Below are positions 27,365 through 35,885 of a DNA stretch of 64,000 nt, piece by piece. The notes under the pieces are model-generated. The model made no database searches and was not told the origin of the DNA. It was given only the letters and a program-made list of their open reading frames with translations. Origin of the DNA: Actinomycetaceae bacterium TAE3-ERU4. GTDB lineage: Bacteria; Actinomycetota; Actinomycetes; Actinomycetales; Actinomycetaceae. The stretch covers positions 1 through 64,000 of the forward strand of contig JAHUUJ010000006.1 of NCBI GenBank assembly GCA_019218365.1. The letters are read 5' to 3'. The position numbers were made by a program, and so were the translations under genes. Within the stretch, counting starts at the first letter, position 1; every line of letters starts with the position of its first letter.

Positions 27365-28276
27365 GTGAATGATTTTGACGTAAAGTTACTGGGGAAAGCC
27401 CAGGTACGTGAGCTATGTGAAGGTCTCAATATTCGTCCTACCAAAACGTTGGGACAAAACTTTGTGCACGATACTGGAACGGTAGAAAAAATCGTTCGGG
27501 AAGCTCGAGTTCGCCCCGGGGAACATGTGCTGGAAGTCGGTCCGGGATTAGGTTCGCTTACCCTCGCTCTGCTTAAGGCTCAAGCGCGCGTGACGGCCGT
27601 GGAAATTGACCCAAAACTTGCGCAGATTCTTCCTACAACTGCTGATGTGAATGCTGGGAAAATCGCCCAAAATCTGCGAATATTACTAAGTGATGCGCTT
27701 AAAATAGACAGCCCGGATTGCCTGGAAAAAGCTGTGCCCGTTAGGCCCGGTACCGACTTTAGTGATCAGCCCACTAAACTGGTTGCAAACCTGCCCTATA
27801 ACGTAGCCGTTCCAGTAATCTTTACCCTCCTTGAGGTGCTTCCCAGCTTGAAAGAAGTTTTGGTGATGGTCCAGTCTGAAGTGGCGGACCGTCTAGCGGC
27901 TCTTCCGGGTACTAAGGCTTACGGAGTTCCCAGCGTGAAAGCACAGTGGTACGGTCCTACCAAAAAGGTTGGAACAATTGGAAGAAATGTTTTTTGGCCC
28001 AGTCCAAATGTTGATTCAGCACTTGTGCGTATGGAAATAACTCATCCTCACGGAAACTCGGATGAAGAGCGTAAGGCATTATTTAAAGCGGTAGATGCGG
28101 CTTTTAGTCAGCGTCGTAAGACCCTGCGAAGCGCGCTGGCTAATTGGGCTGGCTCTCCCGCCGCTGCCGCGCAGATATGTCAGGCTGCGGGCATTGACTC
28201 TACCTTGCGAGGGGAACGTCTTGTCGCCACCGATTTCGCCAAGCTCATCCGCGCACACGCACAAGTTAACGCGTAG
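27365..28276 (+). CDS. rsmA: 16S rRNA dimethyladenosine transferase
   Basis: A 303-residue KsgA/RsmA-family methyltransferase that dimethylates two adjacent adenines near the 3' end of 16S rRNA during 30S maturation. Visible are KTLGQNFVHD at the N-terminus, the SAM motif VLEVGPGLGSLT near residue 57, the catalytic VANLPYNVAVP near 141, and FSQRRKTLRSAL near 240. The start is GTG without a ribosome site; TAGTCT lies 7 nt upstream, where a -10 for a leaderless transcript would be. It precedes ispE by 10 bp. Confidence 0.95.
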   Translation: MNDFDVKLLGKAQVRELCEGLNIRPTKTLGQNFVHDTGTVEKIVREARVRPGEHVLEVGPGLGSLTLALLKAQARVTAVEIDPKLAQILPTTADVNAGKIAQNLRILLSDALKIDSPDCLEKAVPVRPGTDFSDQPTKLVANLPYNVAVPVIFTLLEVLPSLKEVLVMVQSEVADRLAALPGTKAYGVPSVKAQWYGPTKKVGTIGRNVFWPSPNVDSALVRMEITHPHGNSDEERKALFKAVDAAFSQRRKTLRSALANWAGSPAAAAQICQAAGIDSTLRGERLVATDFAKLIRAHAQVNA

Positions 28277-28286
28277 AGGAGTGGCG

Positions 28287-29273
28287 ATGAGGCAGCAGCA
28301 TCCTCGAAAAAGCGTAACCGCGAGCGCTCCGGCCAAAGTGAATCTTATCCTCAAATGTGGGCTACCTGAGGAAGAGACCGGATACCATCATCTATTTACG
28401 GTTTTTCACAGCCTGAATTTGCGGGAAACTGTAAGGTTTATTCCTCGTGCAGACAGGGGATTTACCATTTCAGATAGATACTTGGGAGAAAGCGGACAAG
28501 AACTGCCTATACCCTCCACGCTGAAAGAAATGCCCCCGGAAAAGCACTTGGCGCTAAGAGCTGCGCAAATTCTTTTCGATAAATTTGACCTTCCCGGAGG
28601 AGGACAAATAGAGGTCTCTAAAAGAGTTCCAGTCGCAGGGGGAATGGCCGGTGGATCCGCGGATGCGGCGGCATCTTTGGTGGCGGTCAACACCGCTTAC
28701 GATTTGGGGCTATCCCCAAAAGAACTTGCTGTAATTGGTAGAGAACTAGGGGCTGACGTACCCGCCTGTCTTTTGGGGGAAGTAACCGTTGGAACCGGGC
28801 GGGGTGACCGCCTTCATACCCTGTCAAAAATGCCGTCTCGTATTTGGGTCATGGGAATTAATCAAAAGGGATTGGCAACCCCGCAAGTATTCAAACAAGC
28901 CGATAAGAACCCTGAAAATCTAAGCATTCGCTTACCGCAAGACCTGACAGAAAAAGAAAAACAAGTACTTGCTGGGGAAAACTGGGAGGAATTCCTCGCC
29001 CTACTCGTAAACGATTTACAAGCTCCTGCACTCGTACTTCGTCCCGATTTAATTTCACCTTTACAGGCTGTTAATGCACTTTACACACAAAATGGACAAA
29101 GACTCACGCAAGCAATTATTTCTGGCTCCGGACCGACTATCGCGGCGCCTGCCCGTAACCTTGACCAGGCAAAAGTTATAGCGCAGACATTGCTTTCCTG
29201 TGAAGGAATAGAACGTACATTAATCTTGGACGGGCCAAGCGAACCCGCAAAAATAGAAGAGGTTGAAGAATAG
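28287..29273 (+). CDS. ispE: 4-diphosphocytidyl-2-C-methyl-D-erythritol kinase
   Basis: A 328-residue GHMP kinase of the MEP isoprenoid pathway. The N-terminal SAPAKVNLILKCG, the ATP loop PVAGGMAGGSADAAASLVA and the late SGSGPTIAAPA are all present. The ATG at 28287 has AGAGGA 6 nt upstream and lies just after the rsmA stop. The frame stays open a further 64 codons upstream but that stretch overlaps rsmA and has no family similarity. The rsmA-ispE pair is standard in actinobacteria. Its stop abuts the ABC-F start with no gap. Confidence 0.93.
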   Translation: MRQQHPRKSVTASAPAKVNLILKCGLPEEETGYHHLFTVFHSLNLRETVRFIPRADRGFTISDRYLGESGQELPIPSTLKEMPPEKHLALRAAQILFDKFDLPGGGQIEVSKRVPVAGGMAGGSADAAASLVAVNTAYDLGLSPKELAVIGRELGADVPACLLGEVTVGTGRGDRLHTLSKMPSRIWVMGINQKGLATPQVFKQADKNPENLSIRLPQDLTEKEKQVLAGENWEEFLALLVNDLQAPALVLRPDLISPLQAVNALYTQNGQRLTQAIISGSGPTIAAPARNLDQAKVIAQTLLSCEGIERTLILDGPSEPAKIEEVEE

Positions 29274-31172
29274 ATGGCACACCTGCTGGGAATGCAAGAA
29301 GTCAGTGCTTTAGCCGGGTCACGTATCCTCTTGCAGGGAGTAAATCTCGGTCTTGATGATGGTTCGCGCGTGGGCGTGCTCGGCCCTAATGGCGCCGGTA
29401 AATCTACCCTTTTGCGCCTAATTTCCGGCGTGCAAAAGCCAGACGCGGGAGCTGTTACGGTAACTGACGGAACTACGATTTCCATGCTGGTTCAGTCCGA
29501 TGAGATGGATCCGCAGGCAACAATTTTGGAAGTTGTCCATCCTGGAGCGGCCGCACACGAATGGGCTTCCAAACGTGAATATCGACAAGTCCATGAGGGA
29601 CTCTTAGCCGACCTTGATTTGAGCACTAAAGTAGGGACTCTTTCCGGTGGGCAGCGACGCAGAGTGGCTTTGGCCGCGGGACTTTGCCAAGAAGCGCAGA
29701 TACTTTTACTTGACGAGCCAACTAACCATCTTGATATTGAGGGTGTAGCCTGGCTGGCTGATTACCTGAAAGAACGCTTTAAAGCGGGAACTTCCAAAGC
29801 TGGTTCTGGAGCATTAGTGGTAGTTACCCACGACAGGTGGTTCCTCGATGAAATTTGTACACGAGTTTGGGAAGTGGTTCCAGGAGTAGACCCAGGGGGA
29901 TCACGGCCGCAGATTCCTGGACGTATTGAACAATATGATGGTTCTTATGCTGCCTATATTCTGGCTCGGGCAGAACGCGCTCGTCAGGCAGAGGTCAGTG
30001 CGATTAAACGAGAGAATCTATTGCGTAAAGAACTCGCTTGGCTACGTAGAGGAGCCCCCGCACGAACCTCGAAACCTAAGTTTCGGATTGACGCTGCAGA
30101 AACTTTGATAGCAGATGTTCCTCCTCCGCGTGATCAGGTAGAGCTGTTGTCGATGGCTACCGCGCGTCTAGGTAAAGATGTTCTAGACCTGGAAAATGTG
30201 AGCCTTTCTTACCGCCGAGAAGACGGCACTGAACTTCCGATTCTAAAAGATGTTACCTGGCGACTTGCTCCTGCCCAACGAGTAGGAATTGTGGGAGTTA
30301 ACGGAGCTGGTAAAACTACTTTACTTAGGCTATTGGAAGGTACCCAACAACCCGATATTGGAAGAATCAAACGGGGAAAAACCATCAAAGTGGCGACCCT
30401 TTCGCAGTCAACTCACGAACTTGATGCTGTTTCACACCTCCGGGTTGTCGAGGCCGTTAACGAGGTGGCCTCGCTAATGACGGTGGGAAAGAAAGAACTT
30501 ACCGCATCGCAGCTTGTAGAACGACTTGGGTTTACCCGTGAACGTGCCTGGACACCCGTATCGGAGCTCTCAGGGGGAGAGCGTCGTCGTCTGCAGCTAA
30601 TGCGATTACTCATGACAGAACCTAATGTGCTTTTGCTTGATGAGCCGACTAATGACCTCGATACTGATACCCTCGCGGCCATGGAAGACCTTTTAGACGG
30701 GTTCCCCGGAACCCTCATTGTGGTTTCGCACGATCGTTACCTCTTGGAACGAGTGACCGATACGCAGGTTGCTTTACTTGGGGATGGCAATATTCGTATG
30801 CTTACCGGTGGAGTAGACCAATATCTGCAACTGCGCCGAGCGGCCACCGAAAATGAAATAGGGAAAAAAGTCGGTGCTGAAGTCCGCGAAAATGCAAAAG
30901 AAGCAGGAGAAAATGCCGCGAACGAGGGGCTGAGCGCACAAGAACGTCGCCTACTCGTCAAAGAAGCTGCAAAACTAGAACGACAACTTGATAGGGCACA
31001 AGCGCGCGTGGAAGAACTCGGGAAACAGATGAACCTTGCATCTGAGAAAATCGCTTCAGACCCGCAGGCGGTAGGCAAACTTGCTGAACTTGGACGTGAA
31101 CATGCGCAGGTTGCCCAAGAAGTTGCAGAACTAGAAGATAAGTGGCTAGAAGTCAGTTCTCAACTGGACTAA
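29274..31172 (+). CDS. ABC-F family ATPase
   Basis: A 632-residue soluble protein with two ABC domains and no membrane segments. Walker A motifs are GPNGAGKST (near 38) and GVNGAGKTT (near 340). Signatures are LSGGQRRRVALA and LSGGERRRLQLM, and Walker B DEPTNHLD and DEPTNDLD. A long charged linker around 240-280 and a C-terminal coiled coil (about 550-632) fit the Uup-like branch. ABC-F proteins bind the ribosomal E site and modulate translation, some giving antibiotic resistance; the subfamily cannot be assigned by eye. It begins on the base after the ispE stop codon and is the last gene of the run. Confidence 0.9.
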   Translation: MAHLLGMQEVSALAGSRILLQGVNLGLDDGSRVGVLGPNGAGKSTLLRLISGVQKPDAGAVTVTDGTTISMLVQSDEMDPQATILEVVHPGAAAHEWASKREYRQVHEGLLADLDLSTKVGTLSGGQRRRVALAAGLCQEAQILLLDEPTNHLDIEGVAWLADYLKERFKAGTSKAGSGALVVVTHDRWFLDEICTRVWEVVPGVDPGGSRPQIPGRIEQYDGSYAAYILARAERARQAEVSAIKRENLLRKELAWLRRGAPARTSKPKFRIDAAETLIADVPPPRDQVELLSMATARLGKDVLDLENVSLSYRREDGTELPILKDVTWRLAPAQRVGIVGVNGAGKTTLLRLLEGTQQPDIGRIKRGKTIKVATLSQSTHELDAVSHLRVVEAVNEVASLMTVGKKELTASQLVERLGFTRERAWTPVSELSGGERRRLQLMRLLMTEPNVLLLDEPTNDLDTDTLAAMEDLLDGFPGTLIVVSHDRYLLERVTDTQVALLGDGNIRMLTGGVDQYLQLRRAATENEIGKKVGAEVRENAKEAGENAANEGLSAQERRLLVKEAAKLERQLDRAQARVEELGKQMNLASEKIASDPQAVGKLAELGREHAQVAQEVAELEDKWLEVSSQLD

Positions 31173-31208
31173 AGCAGGTAAGTAACAGGGCGGAAAACTT
31201 AGTAGGGG

Positions 31209-32087
31209 TTAAACCGGTGACTGCTGGTTTTCCAATTGGCTTAGGGTATGGCCTGTAGCGTCTTTCCATTCTGTTTTTCCATTGGAAGAAGCTCCGGAAA
31301 CGAATGCCGCCGCCGTGGAAGGACTGGAGAACAGAACATCCTTTTCTAAAATCATCTCTTCGTTGATAAATTCTGCATATTCTTCGCGCATCCGAATCGC
31401 TATGTTCGGGCAAGACGGGAATAAGGAAGCTGAGAGATGACTGCCTGATAAGACCACGAAGCCATCTTCTACCAGCTTTCCGCAAGCGTTTATTCCTCTT
31501 CTCTTATGATAGAGAATTGGGGAGGTTAGATCGTTGGTAGAAGATTTTTTCTCCGAAGATAAGAATGACTCAAAGACTTTATATCCCAGTGAAGATATCA
31601 CTAGTTGGGCGTATCCGATAAATTCGTCTAATTCGGCCTTTTTCTCCTCGGTGACTTTACCCGGATTAGGAATATTTCCATTAACTACCTGATAGCGTCC
31701 CGCTTCTTGCGCCATGGTATAGAAAGCATTTTCCAAGTAGCTGATTTCTGTGGGACCGAAGGAGTCATTTGAAGTAATTACAACTACCGCATGGGTGAAG
31801 TAATCCATGTTTGAGTTGATGACGTGTTCGTTGATTCTGCCTAATGTTCCCATCCCATTACGACGTTCGCAGGCCTGCCCAATATAGACTTTTTTCTCTC
31901 CGGTATTTTCATCATTTCCAAACAGCAGGTAGATACCGGTTTGGTTTAACTCAGGACGATCTTTGCAACGAGGAAGGTCGGTTCGGGGTAGAGAATAAAC
32001 TATTCCCGTCCAATTAGAGAGGGTAGCTTTCACTCGATTAGAGGGATTTCCGTCTATCAGAAAAAGCTGAATTGTGCGGGCCAGCAT
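31209..32087 (-). CDS. GIY-YIG nuclease-like protein with C-terminal DUF4357
   Basis: A 292-residue protein. The GIY-YIG fold occupies roughly residues 48-130: GIYLL (51-55), VYIGQA (67-72), the catalytic-type Arg in RINEH (84) and the metal-binding Glu in SYLENAF (119). The C-terminal portion from about residue 205 (DGFVVLSGSHLSASLFPSC through TAAAFVSGASSNGKTEWKD) matches the DUF4357 module that often accompanies this nuclease type. The ATG at 32087 has AAGGAG 5 nt upstream. The family is seen in accessory or defence-like contexts, but its function is not established. It lies 30 bp downstream of a BrkB-like gene and faces the ABC-F gene tail to tail. Confidence 0.75.
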   Translation of the reverse strand: MLARTIQLFLIDGNPSNRVKATLSNWTGIVYSLPRTDLPRCKDRPELNQTGIYLLFGNDENTGEKKVYIGQACERRNGMGTLGRINEHVINSNMDYFTHAVVVITSNDSFGPTEISYLENAFYTMAQEAGRYQVVNGNIPNPGKVTEEKKAELDEFIGYAQLVISSLGYKVFESFLSSEKKSSTNDLTSPILYHKRRGINACGKLVEDGFVVLSGSHLSASLFPSCPNIAIRMREEYAEFINEEMILEKDVLFSSPSTAAAFVSGASSNGKTEWKDATGHTLSQLENQQSPV

Positions 32088-32117
32088 CTTCACTCCTTAA
32101 AACCTTGTTACAAAAAT

Positions 32118-33449
32118 CTACCGGTTGTTACGGGCGCGCTCTAGTTTCTTTTCCAGGTGCTTAATGCGCCAGTCCAGAACCTTGCCGATGAGCCCACCCC
32201 AGCGTTTTTCTTTTTCCGGTATTACCGGCAGATTTGGGTCCAATAAGGGGTCTGCGTCAATCGTTCCGGTTAATGATAGGTGAGGCCAAGTTAGGGTGTG
32301 TCGCTCTGAGAGGGTAACGTAGTTTGGGCGGTCTTCAACATGAAGTTCAACGCCGCTGCTTGGGGCTGCGGGGGTGGGAGGATTAGCTGTCCAGGCTGCC
32401 ACCATCTGCGTTACACGAGCAAGTAGATTAACCCACAGAAGCAAAGTCGCTAGCGCGGCTACAGACGCGAGTAACGGCTTGTCAGCGACAGAACCCACCG
32501 CGCTTGTTCCCAAGTATCGTAAGACTCCGGAAAGAACCCCGAAAAGAGCCATTCCTTGCCACATTTCGTGCCAAGGAACGTGAATCCCAGAAACGAACGA
32601 AAGCAAAAGATAGAAAACCAAAGCATCTACCAGAGCTGCCGCCAGCAAAGAAGTAACCCTAATTGCAAAATTAGCTATGCTTCCTTCCAGATGGAGGTAG
32701 GAAAGAATCGTAGATCCCAGGACAGAAACAATGAAACCAAGAGCCGTGGTTAAAACCACGCCCAACCCCAAAACTACGAACCCCAGCAAATCGCGGAGCT
32801 TTTCAAGTATAAAGTTGGACGGATAGACCGCGATACCAAACATGGCCCGCAAAGCAATTCTAAGATTAGCCATCACGTAGGTAGCTGACATCAATAGAAC
32901 AACTACCGCGATAATGGAAGCTAGTGAGAAAGAAGAATCCATCACCAGGGTTGAAGGGTCTACTAATCCTTTTTTCTCAGGTGTGCTAAGTAGTCCCGGC
33001 ATGACATCGTTAATTCCCTTGACAAGTTCGCCCAGCAGTCGTTTATTAGAGCCGAGGATAGCCATGAAAATAGTCCATGCAATTGTTAATGCCGCACCAA
33101 TTGAGAGAAGTGCCGAGTAGGCAATTCCACCAGACATTAAGGCGCCTCGTTGCATTCCATAACGAGAAAGTGTCCGCCCTAAACGGGTATGTGACCACCA
33201 ACGAATCGCTTCTTGCAATTTGCCCATTAGAGTTGGTTTTTCCCAAACCTCTCGTAAAGAAGGGCCGGGGATGTAATAGCGTTGCAAGGTCGGCAAGTCT
33301 GAAAATTCCTCTGGAAACGCCGAATCGGTATCCGGATTGGAGGAGTCCATATATTCCTCGTCTACTAAACGAGAGCGTATTTCTCTTTGCAATTTTCCAG
33401 ATTCATACAGAGCTTTTGCGTTAGAATTCTTGGTTTCCATCATACGCAT
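32118..33449 (-). CDS. YihY/BrkB-family inner-membrane protein
   Basis: A 443-residue protein with a soluble N-terminus of about 95 residues, six hydrophobic segments between about residues 105 and 370, and a hydrophilic C-terminus. SGGIAYSALLSIGAALTIAWTIF and the central VVLGLGVVLTTALGF region are typical of the BrkB/YihY family, formerly mis-called ribonuclease BN. The function is unknown; some members affect serum resistance or wall properties. No ribosome site is evident before the ATG. It is transcribed away from the trp operon, leaving a 100-bp shared upstream region, and is probably cotranscribed with the GIY-YIG gene. Confidence 0.8.
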   Translation of the reverse strand: MRMMETKNSNAKALYESGKLQREIRSRLVDEEYMDSSNPDTDSAFPEEFSDLPTLQRYYIPGPSLREVWEKPTLMGKLQEAIRWWSHTRLGRTLSRYGMQRGALMSGGIAYSALLSIGAALTIAWTIFMAILGSNKRLLGELVKGINDVMPGLLSTPEKKGLVDPSTLVMDSSFSLASIIAVVVLLMSATYVMANLRIALRAMFGIAVYPSNFILEKLRDLLGFVVLGLGVVLTTALGFIVSVLGSTILSYLHLEGSIANFAIRVTSLLAAALVDALVFYLLLSFVSGIHVPWHEMWQGMALFGVLSGVLRYLGTSAVGSVADKPLLASVAALATLLLWVNLLARVTQMVAAWTANPPTPAAPSSGVELHVEDRPNYVTLSERHTLTWPHLSLTGTIDADPLLDPNLPVIPEKEKRWGGLIGKVLDWRIKHLEKKLERARNNR

Positions 33450-33548
33450 AAAAATAACTTAAAATTAAACAGATTTCGCTATTTCCTATCAAACAACACG
33501 AAACTCTTAACAAAGTAGTAAAACTTGCAAACCAAAAAGAAACTAATC

Positions 33549-33577
33549 TTGCAAGACTTCTTAAGAGGGAATAGACT
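33549..33577 (+). promoter_or_regulatory. Predicted trp operon promoter
   Basis: A -35 of TTGCAA (33549-33554), a 17-bp spacer and a -10 of TAGACT (33572-33577). The expected start point, about 33584-33585, coincides with the first base of the leader peptide ATG, implying a leaderless leader-peptide mRNA. Confidence 0.6.
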
Positions 33578-33584
33578 GAAACCG

Positions 33585-33629
33585 ATGTTAAACGAAACAA
33601 TGCTTCAGTGGTGGTGGCTCGTCAGTTAG
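33585..33629 (+). CDS. trpL: trp operon leader peptide (MLNETMLQWWWLVS)
   Basis: A 14-residue reading frame with three consecutive Trp codons (TGG at 33609-33617), ending in TAG. It sits between a good promoter and an intrinsic terminator ahead of trpE, the classic layout of ribosome-mediated trp attenuation. When charged tRNA-Trp is scarce, a ribosome stalling on the Trp codons would allow read-through into trpE. There is no Shine-Dalgarno at either ATG (33585 or 33600). The first ATG falls at the predicted transcription start, so it is probably translated leaderless. Confidence 0.85.
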   Translation: MLNETMLQWWWLVS

Positions 33630-33662
33630 GCGGGCTGTTTCGTGTACACGGATTAAAAATCG

Positions 33663-33687
33663 GGCTCGCTGCAGGCGAGCCTTTTTT
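33663..33687 (+). terminator. trp attenuator terminator
   Basis: A 7-bp GC-rich stem (33663-33669 with 33675-33681), a 5-nt loop and six T residues (33682-33687). It lies 34 nt after the leader-peptide stop and 47 nt before trpE. GGCTCG at 33616-33621, inside and after the Trp codons, can also pair with the descending arm. I could not identify a convincing antiterminator by eye. Confidence 0.8.
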
Positions 33688-33734
33688 GATGCCCAAGGTT
33701 CTTCTCGCAGCAGCCAAAATAAAAGAGGAACCAA

Positions 33735-35294
33735 ATGGAAAGCAACCAAAACGCTTCGGGAATAACCTCCCGAAATCTACATCTGCACTCTACCGAAATA
33801 GAATATTGTGCAAATCCGGCTGACCTTTTTCAATCTTTCGAAGCCCACTTAAGGCCAAATACCGCGCTCCTTGAATCGGCCGACCTGAAAACTCGTTCTA
33901 GTCTTAAATCTATTCTTGTTCTCCAAGGCGCAATTGAGGTTGAATGTCGCGGACAAAGTGTTATCGTCACCGCCCTTAACCAAATTGGGCAGGAACTATT
34001 AGCGCCGCTTTCCATCACCCTCGAAAAATATTTAGACCATAGTGAAGAGAAAAAAGAACTTCGGTTCGAGTTTCCGCCAAGCAATGCCGCCGAGGAAGAA
34101 GAACGACTTCTCGCGCCTAACCCGCTTGAAGTGCTGCGTCAGCTTAGCAAACTCGTTGCCGAGTACCTTCCCGGCGAACTACCTACATTGGTTGGGGGTT
34201 TTGGGTATGACTTCATCGACACCTACGAGGAATTGATAAAAGTTCCTAGCGGCCCCAATAACTATCCTGATTACAGTTTCATCCTCCCCAGCTCAACCAT
34301 ACTTATTGACCACCCTGAAAAACGCGCAACACTATACCAACTTAGTGAAACCGTAGAGGCTCCCGCCCCACTTACGCTAAAGAAAACTGAAAATAATTCG
34401 CCCGAACAGGAAACGAAAAAAACTGTTCTACGCGTAGAAACTATCTCGGATATGCACTTCCAAGAAACTGTAGAAAATCTCCAAAAACATATAGCCGCTG
34501 GAGATATTTACCAAGTAGTCCCTTCACGAACATTCGTCACCGAGTGCGCTAACCCCTTTGCCGCCTACCTAGAGCTACGTGCGCAAAACCCCAGTCCTTA
34601 CATGTTCTACTTAAACGGGAAAAACTACACTCTACTCGGGGCTAGCCCCGAGTCATACCTAAAATACAATGCGGAAAATCGAAAGACGGAACTATACCCA
34701 ATTGCCGGTACTCGACCCCGCGGAAAAGACGAAAACGGAAACGTAAATACCGAACAAGATATTCGCGCTGAACTTTCACTAAAAACTGACGCAAAAGAAC
34801 TTGCCGAACACATCATGCTTGTGGATCTTGCCCGCAACGACCTCGCCAGGATAGGCCAACCCGGCAGCCGAAAAGTCGAAAAACTTCTCGACCTAGACCG
34901 ATACTCACAGGTCATGCACCTAGTATCAAAAGTTACCTGTACGCTCGCACCCCAATATGACGCACTCGACGCCTACCGTGCCTGCATGAACATGGGAACC
35001 CTAACCGGAGCACCCAAAATCTCGGCCACAAACCTACTACGCCAGGCCGAGAAAGTCGGGCGTGGGTCCTACGGCGGGGCAGTGGGATACCTCAGCGCGA
35101 ACGGATCATTTGACACCTGCATCGTCATCCGCAGCGCCTACGTCACTAATGGGCGCGCCCTCGTCCAAGCCGGTGCCGGAGTAGTTCGCGATTCATACCC
35201 ACCCGCCGAGGCTGACGAAACCTATCACAAAGCCAGCGCGGTGCTCCTGGCCATAGCTAAATCCCAAAACGCCATACTGGAGACAGCTCGATGA
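33735..35294 (+). CDS. trpE: Anthranilate synthase component I
   Basis: A 519-residue chorismate-binding enzyme that makes anthranilate with TrpG. The N-terminal tryptophan feedback element LLES is near residues 47-50. The catalytic domain shows PIAGTRPRGKD, HIMLVDLARNDLARI, VMHLVSKVTCTL and TGAPKISA. The sequence style resembles enteric-type TrpE. The ATG has AGAGGA 6 nt upstream and lies just after the attenuator, so expression is likely tuned by charged tRNA-Trp and the enzyme by tryptophan. It overlaps trpG by four bases (ATGA). Confidence 0.96.
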   Translation: MESNQNASGITSRNLHLHSTEIEYCANPADLFQSFEAHLRPNTALLESADLKTRSSLKSILVLQGAIEVECRGQSVIVTALNQIGQELLAPLSITLEKYLDHSEEKKELRFEFPPSNAAEEEERLLAPNPLEVLRQLSKLVAEYLPGELPTLVGGFGYDFIDTYEELIKVPSGPNNYPDYSFILPSSTILIDHPEKRATLYQLSETVEAPAPLTLKKTENNSPEQETKKTVLRVETISDMHFQETVENLQKHIAAGDIYQVVPSRTFVTECANPFAAYLELRAQNPSPYMFYLNGKNYTLLGASPESYLKYNAENRKTELYPIAGTRPRGKDENGNVNTEQDIRAELSLKTDAKELAEHIMLVDLARNDLARIGQPGSRKVEKLLDLDRYSQVMHLVSKVTCTLAPQYDALDAYRACMNMGTLTGAPKISATNLLRQAEKVGRGSYGGAVGYLSANGSFDTCIVIRSAYVTNGRALVQAGAGVVRDSYPPAEADETYHKASAVLLAIAKSQNAILETAR

Positions 35295-35869
35295 AAATTA
35301 CCATCCTTGATAACCAAGATTCCTTTGTCTACAACCTACGGGACGAATTTCTCAACCTCGGCCACGACATAAAAGTTTTTCGTAACACTGTAGAACTTGA
35401 AACAATCTTGGAAGAAAGCCCCGATTTAATCTGCCTCTCTCCCGGACCCGGACACCCGCGCGAAGCCGGAAACATGATGGAACTAATTGCCGATACGTTA
35501 GGCAAAATTCCACTTCTAGGAGTTTGCCTTGGCTACCAAGCTCTAATAGAACACTACGGGGGAATCGTTGAACCGGTAGGCCCCGTACACGGACAAGCGC
35601 ATGAAATTACCCTTACTGCCGCTGGCAAAAACGACCCAATCTTTGCCGGGATTACACAAAATCTAAACGTTGCCAGATACCACTCGCTCGGTTGTACAAA
35701 CCTACCCAAAGAACTAAACAACCTGGCCCGTATCGGCAAAATCAGTATGATAGCCCGCGCCAAAAAAGCACCCGCCTTAGGTTTTCAATTCCACCCTGAA
35801 TCAATCCTTACCGCCGCCGGCCCGCAAATGCTAAAAGCCGCAATCGCTTCCCTAACCACGGAAAAATAA
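35291..35869 (+). CDS. trpG: Anthranilate synthase component II (glutamine amidotransferase)
   Basis: A 192-residue class I amidotransferase that supplies ammonia to TrpE. Visible are the oxyanion block LSPGPGHPREAG, the nucleophile Cys in GVCLGYQAL and the His/Glu dyad in FQFHPES. It is a stand-alone TrpG, not fused to TrpD as in E. coli. Its start overlaps the trpE stop, fitting stoichiometric translation of the complex. It could also serve as PabA; position favours Trp. Confidence 0.95.
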   Translation: MKITILDNQDSFVYNLRDEFLNLGHDIKVFRNTVELETILEESPDLICLSPGPGHPREAGNMMELIADTLGKIPLLGVCLGYQALIEHYGGIVEPVGPVHGQAHEITLTAAGKNDPIFAGITQNLNVARYHSLGCTNLPKELNNLARIGKISMIARAKKAPALGFQFHPESILTAAGPQMLKAAIASLTTEK

Positions 35870-35885
35870 AACAGAAAGTAAAAGC

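Noticed and set aside
28095-28286. 64-codon N-terminal extension of ispE
   Set aside because: It lies within rsmA in another frame and lacks kinase similarity; ATG 28287 has a good ribosome site.
32118-33449. Ribonuclease BN
   Set aside because: The old name for the YihY/BrkB family is a misannotation; the protein has six membrane spans and no nuclease motifs.
33480-33600. Binding site for the TrpR-like protein in the trp promoter
   Set aside because: Neither the TGTATTA-N6-TAATACA repeat nor a CTAG-type TrpR operator is present there.
33608-33823. A 71-codon frame running through the trp attenuator
   Set aside because: It overlaps the leader peptide in another frame, crosses the terminator and overlaps the start of trpE; the leader peptide explains the region.
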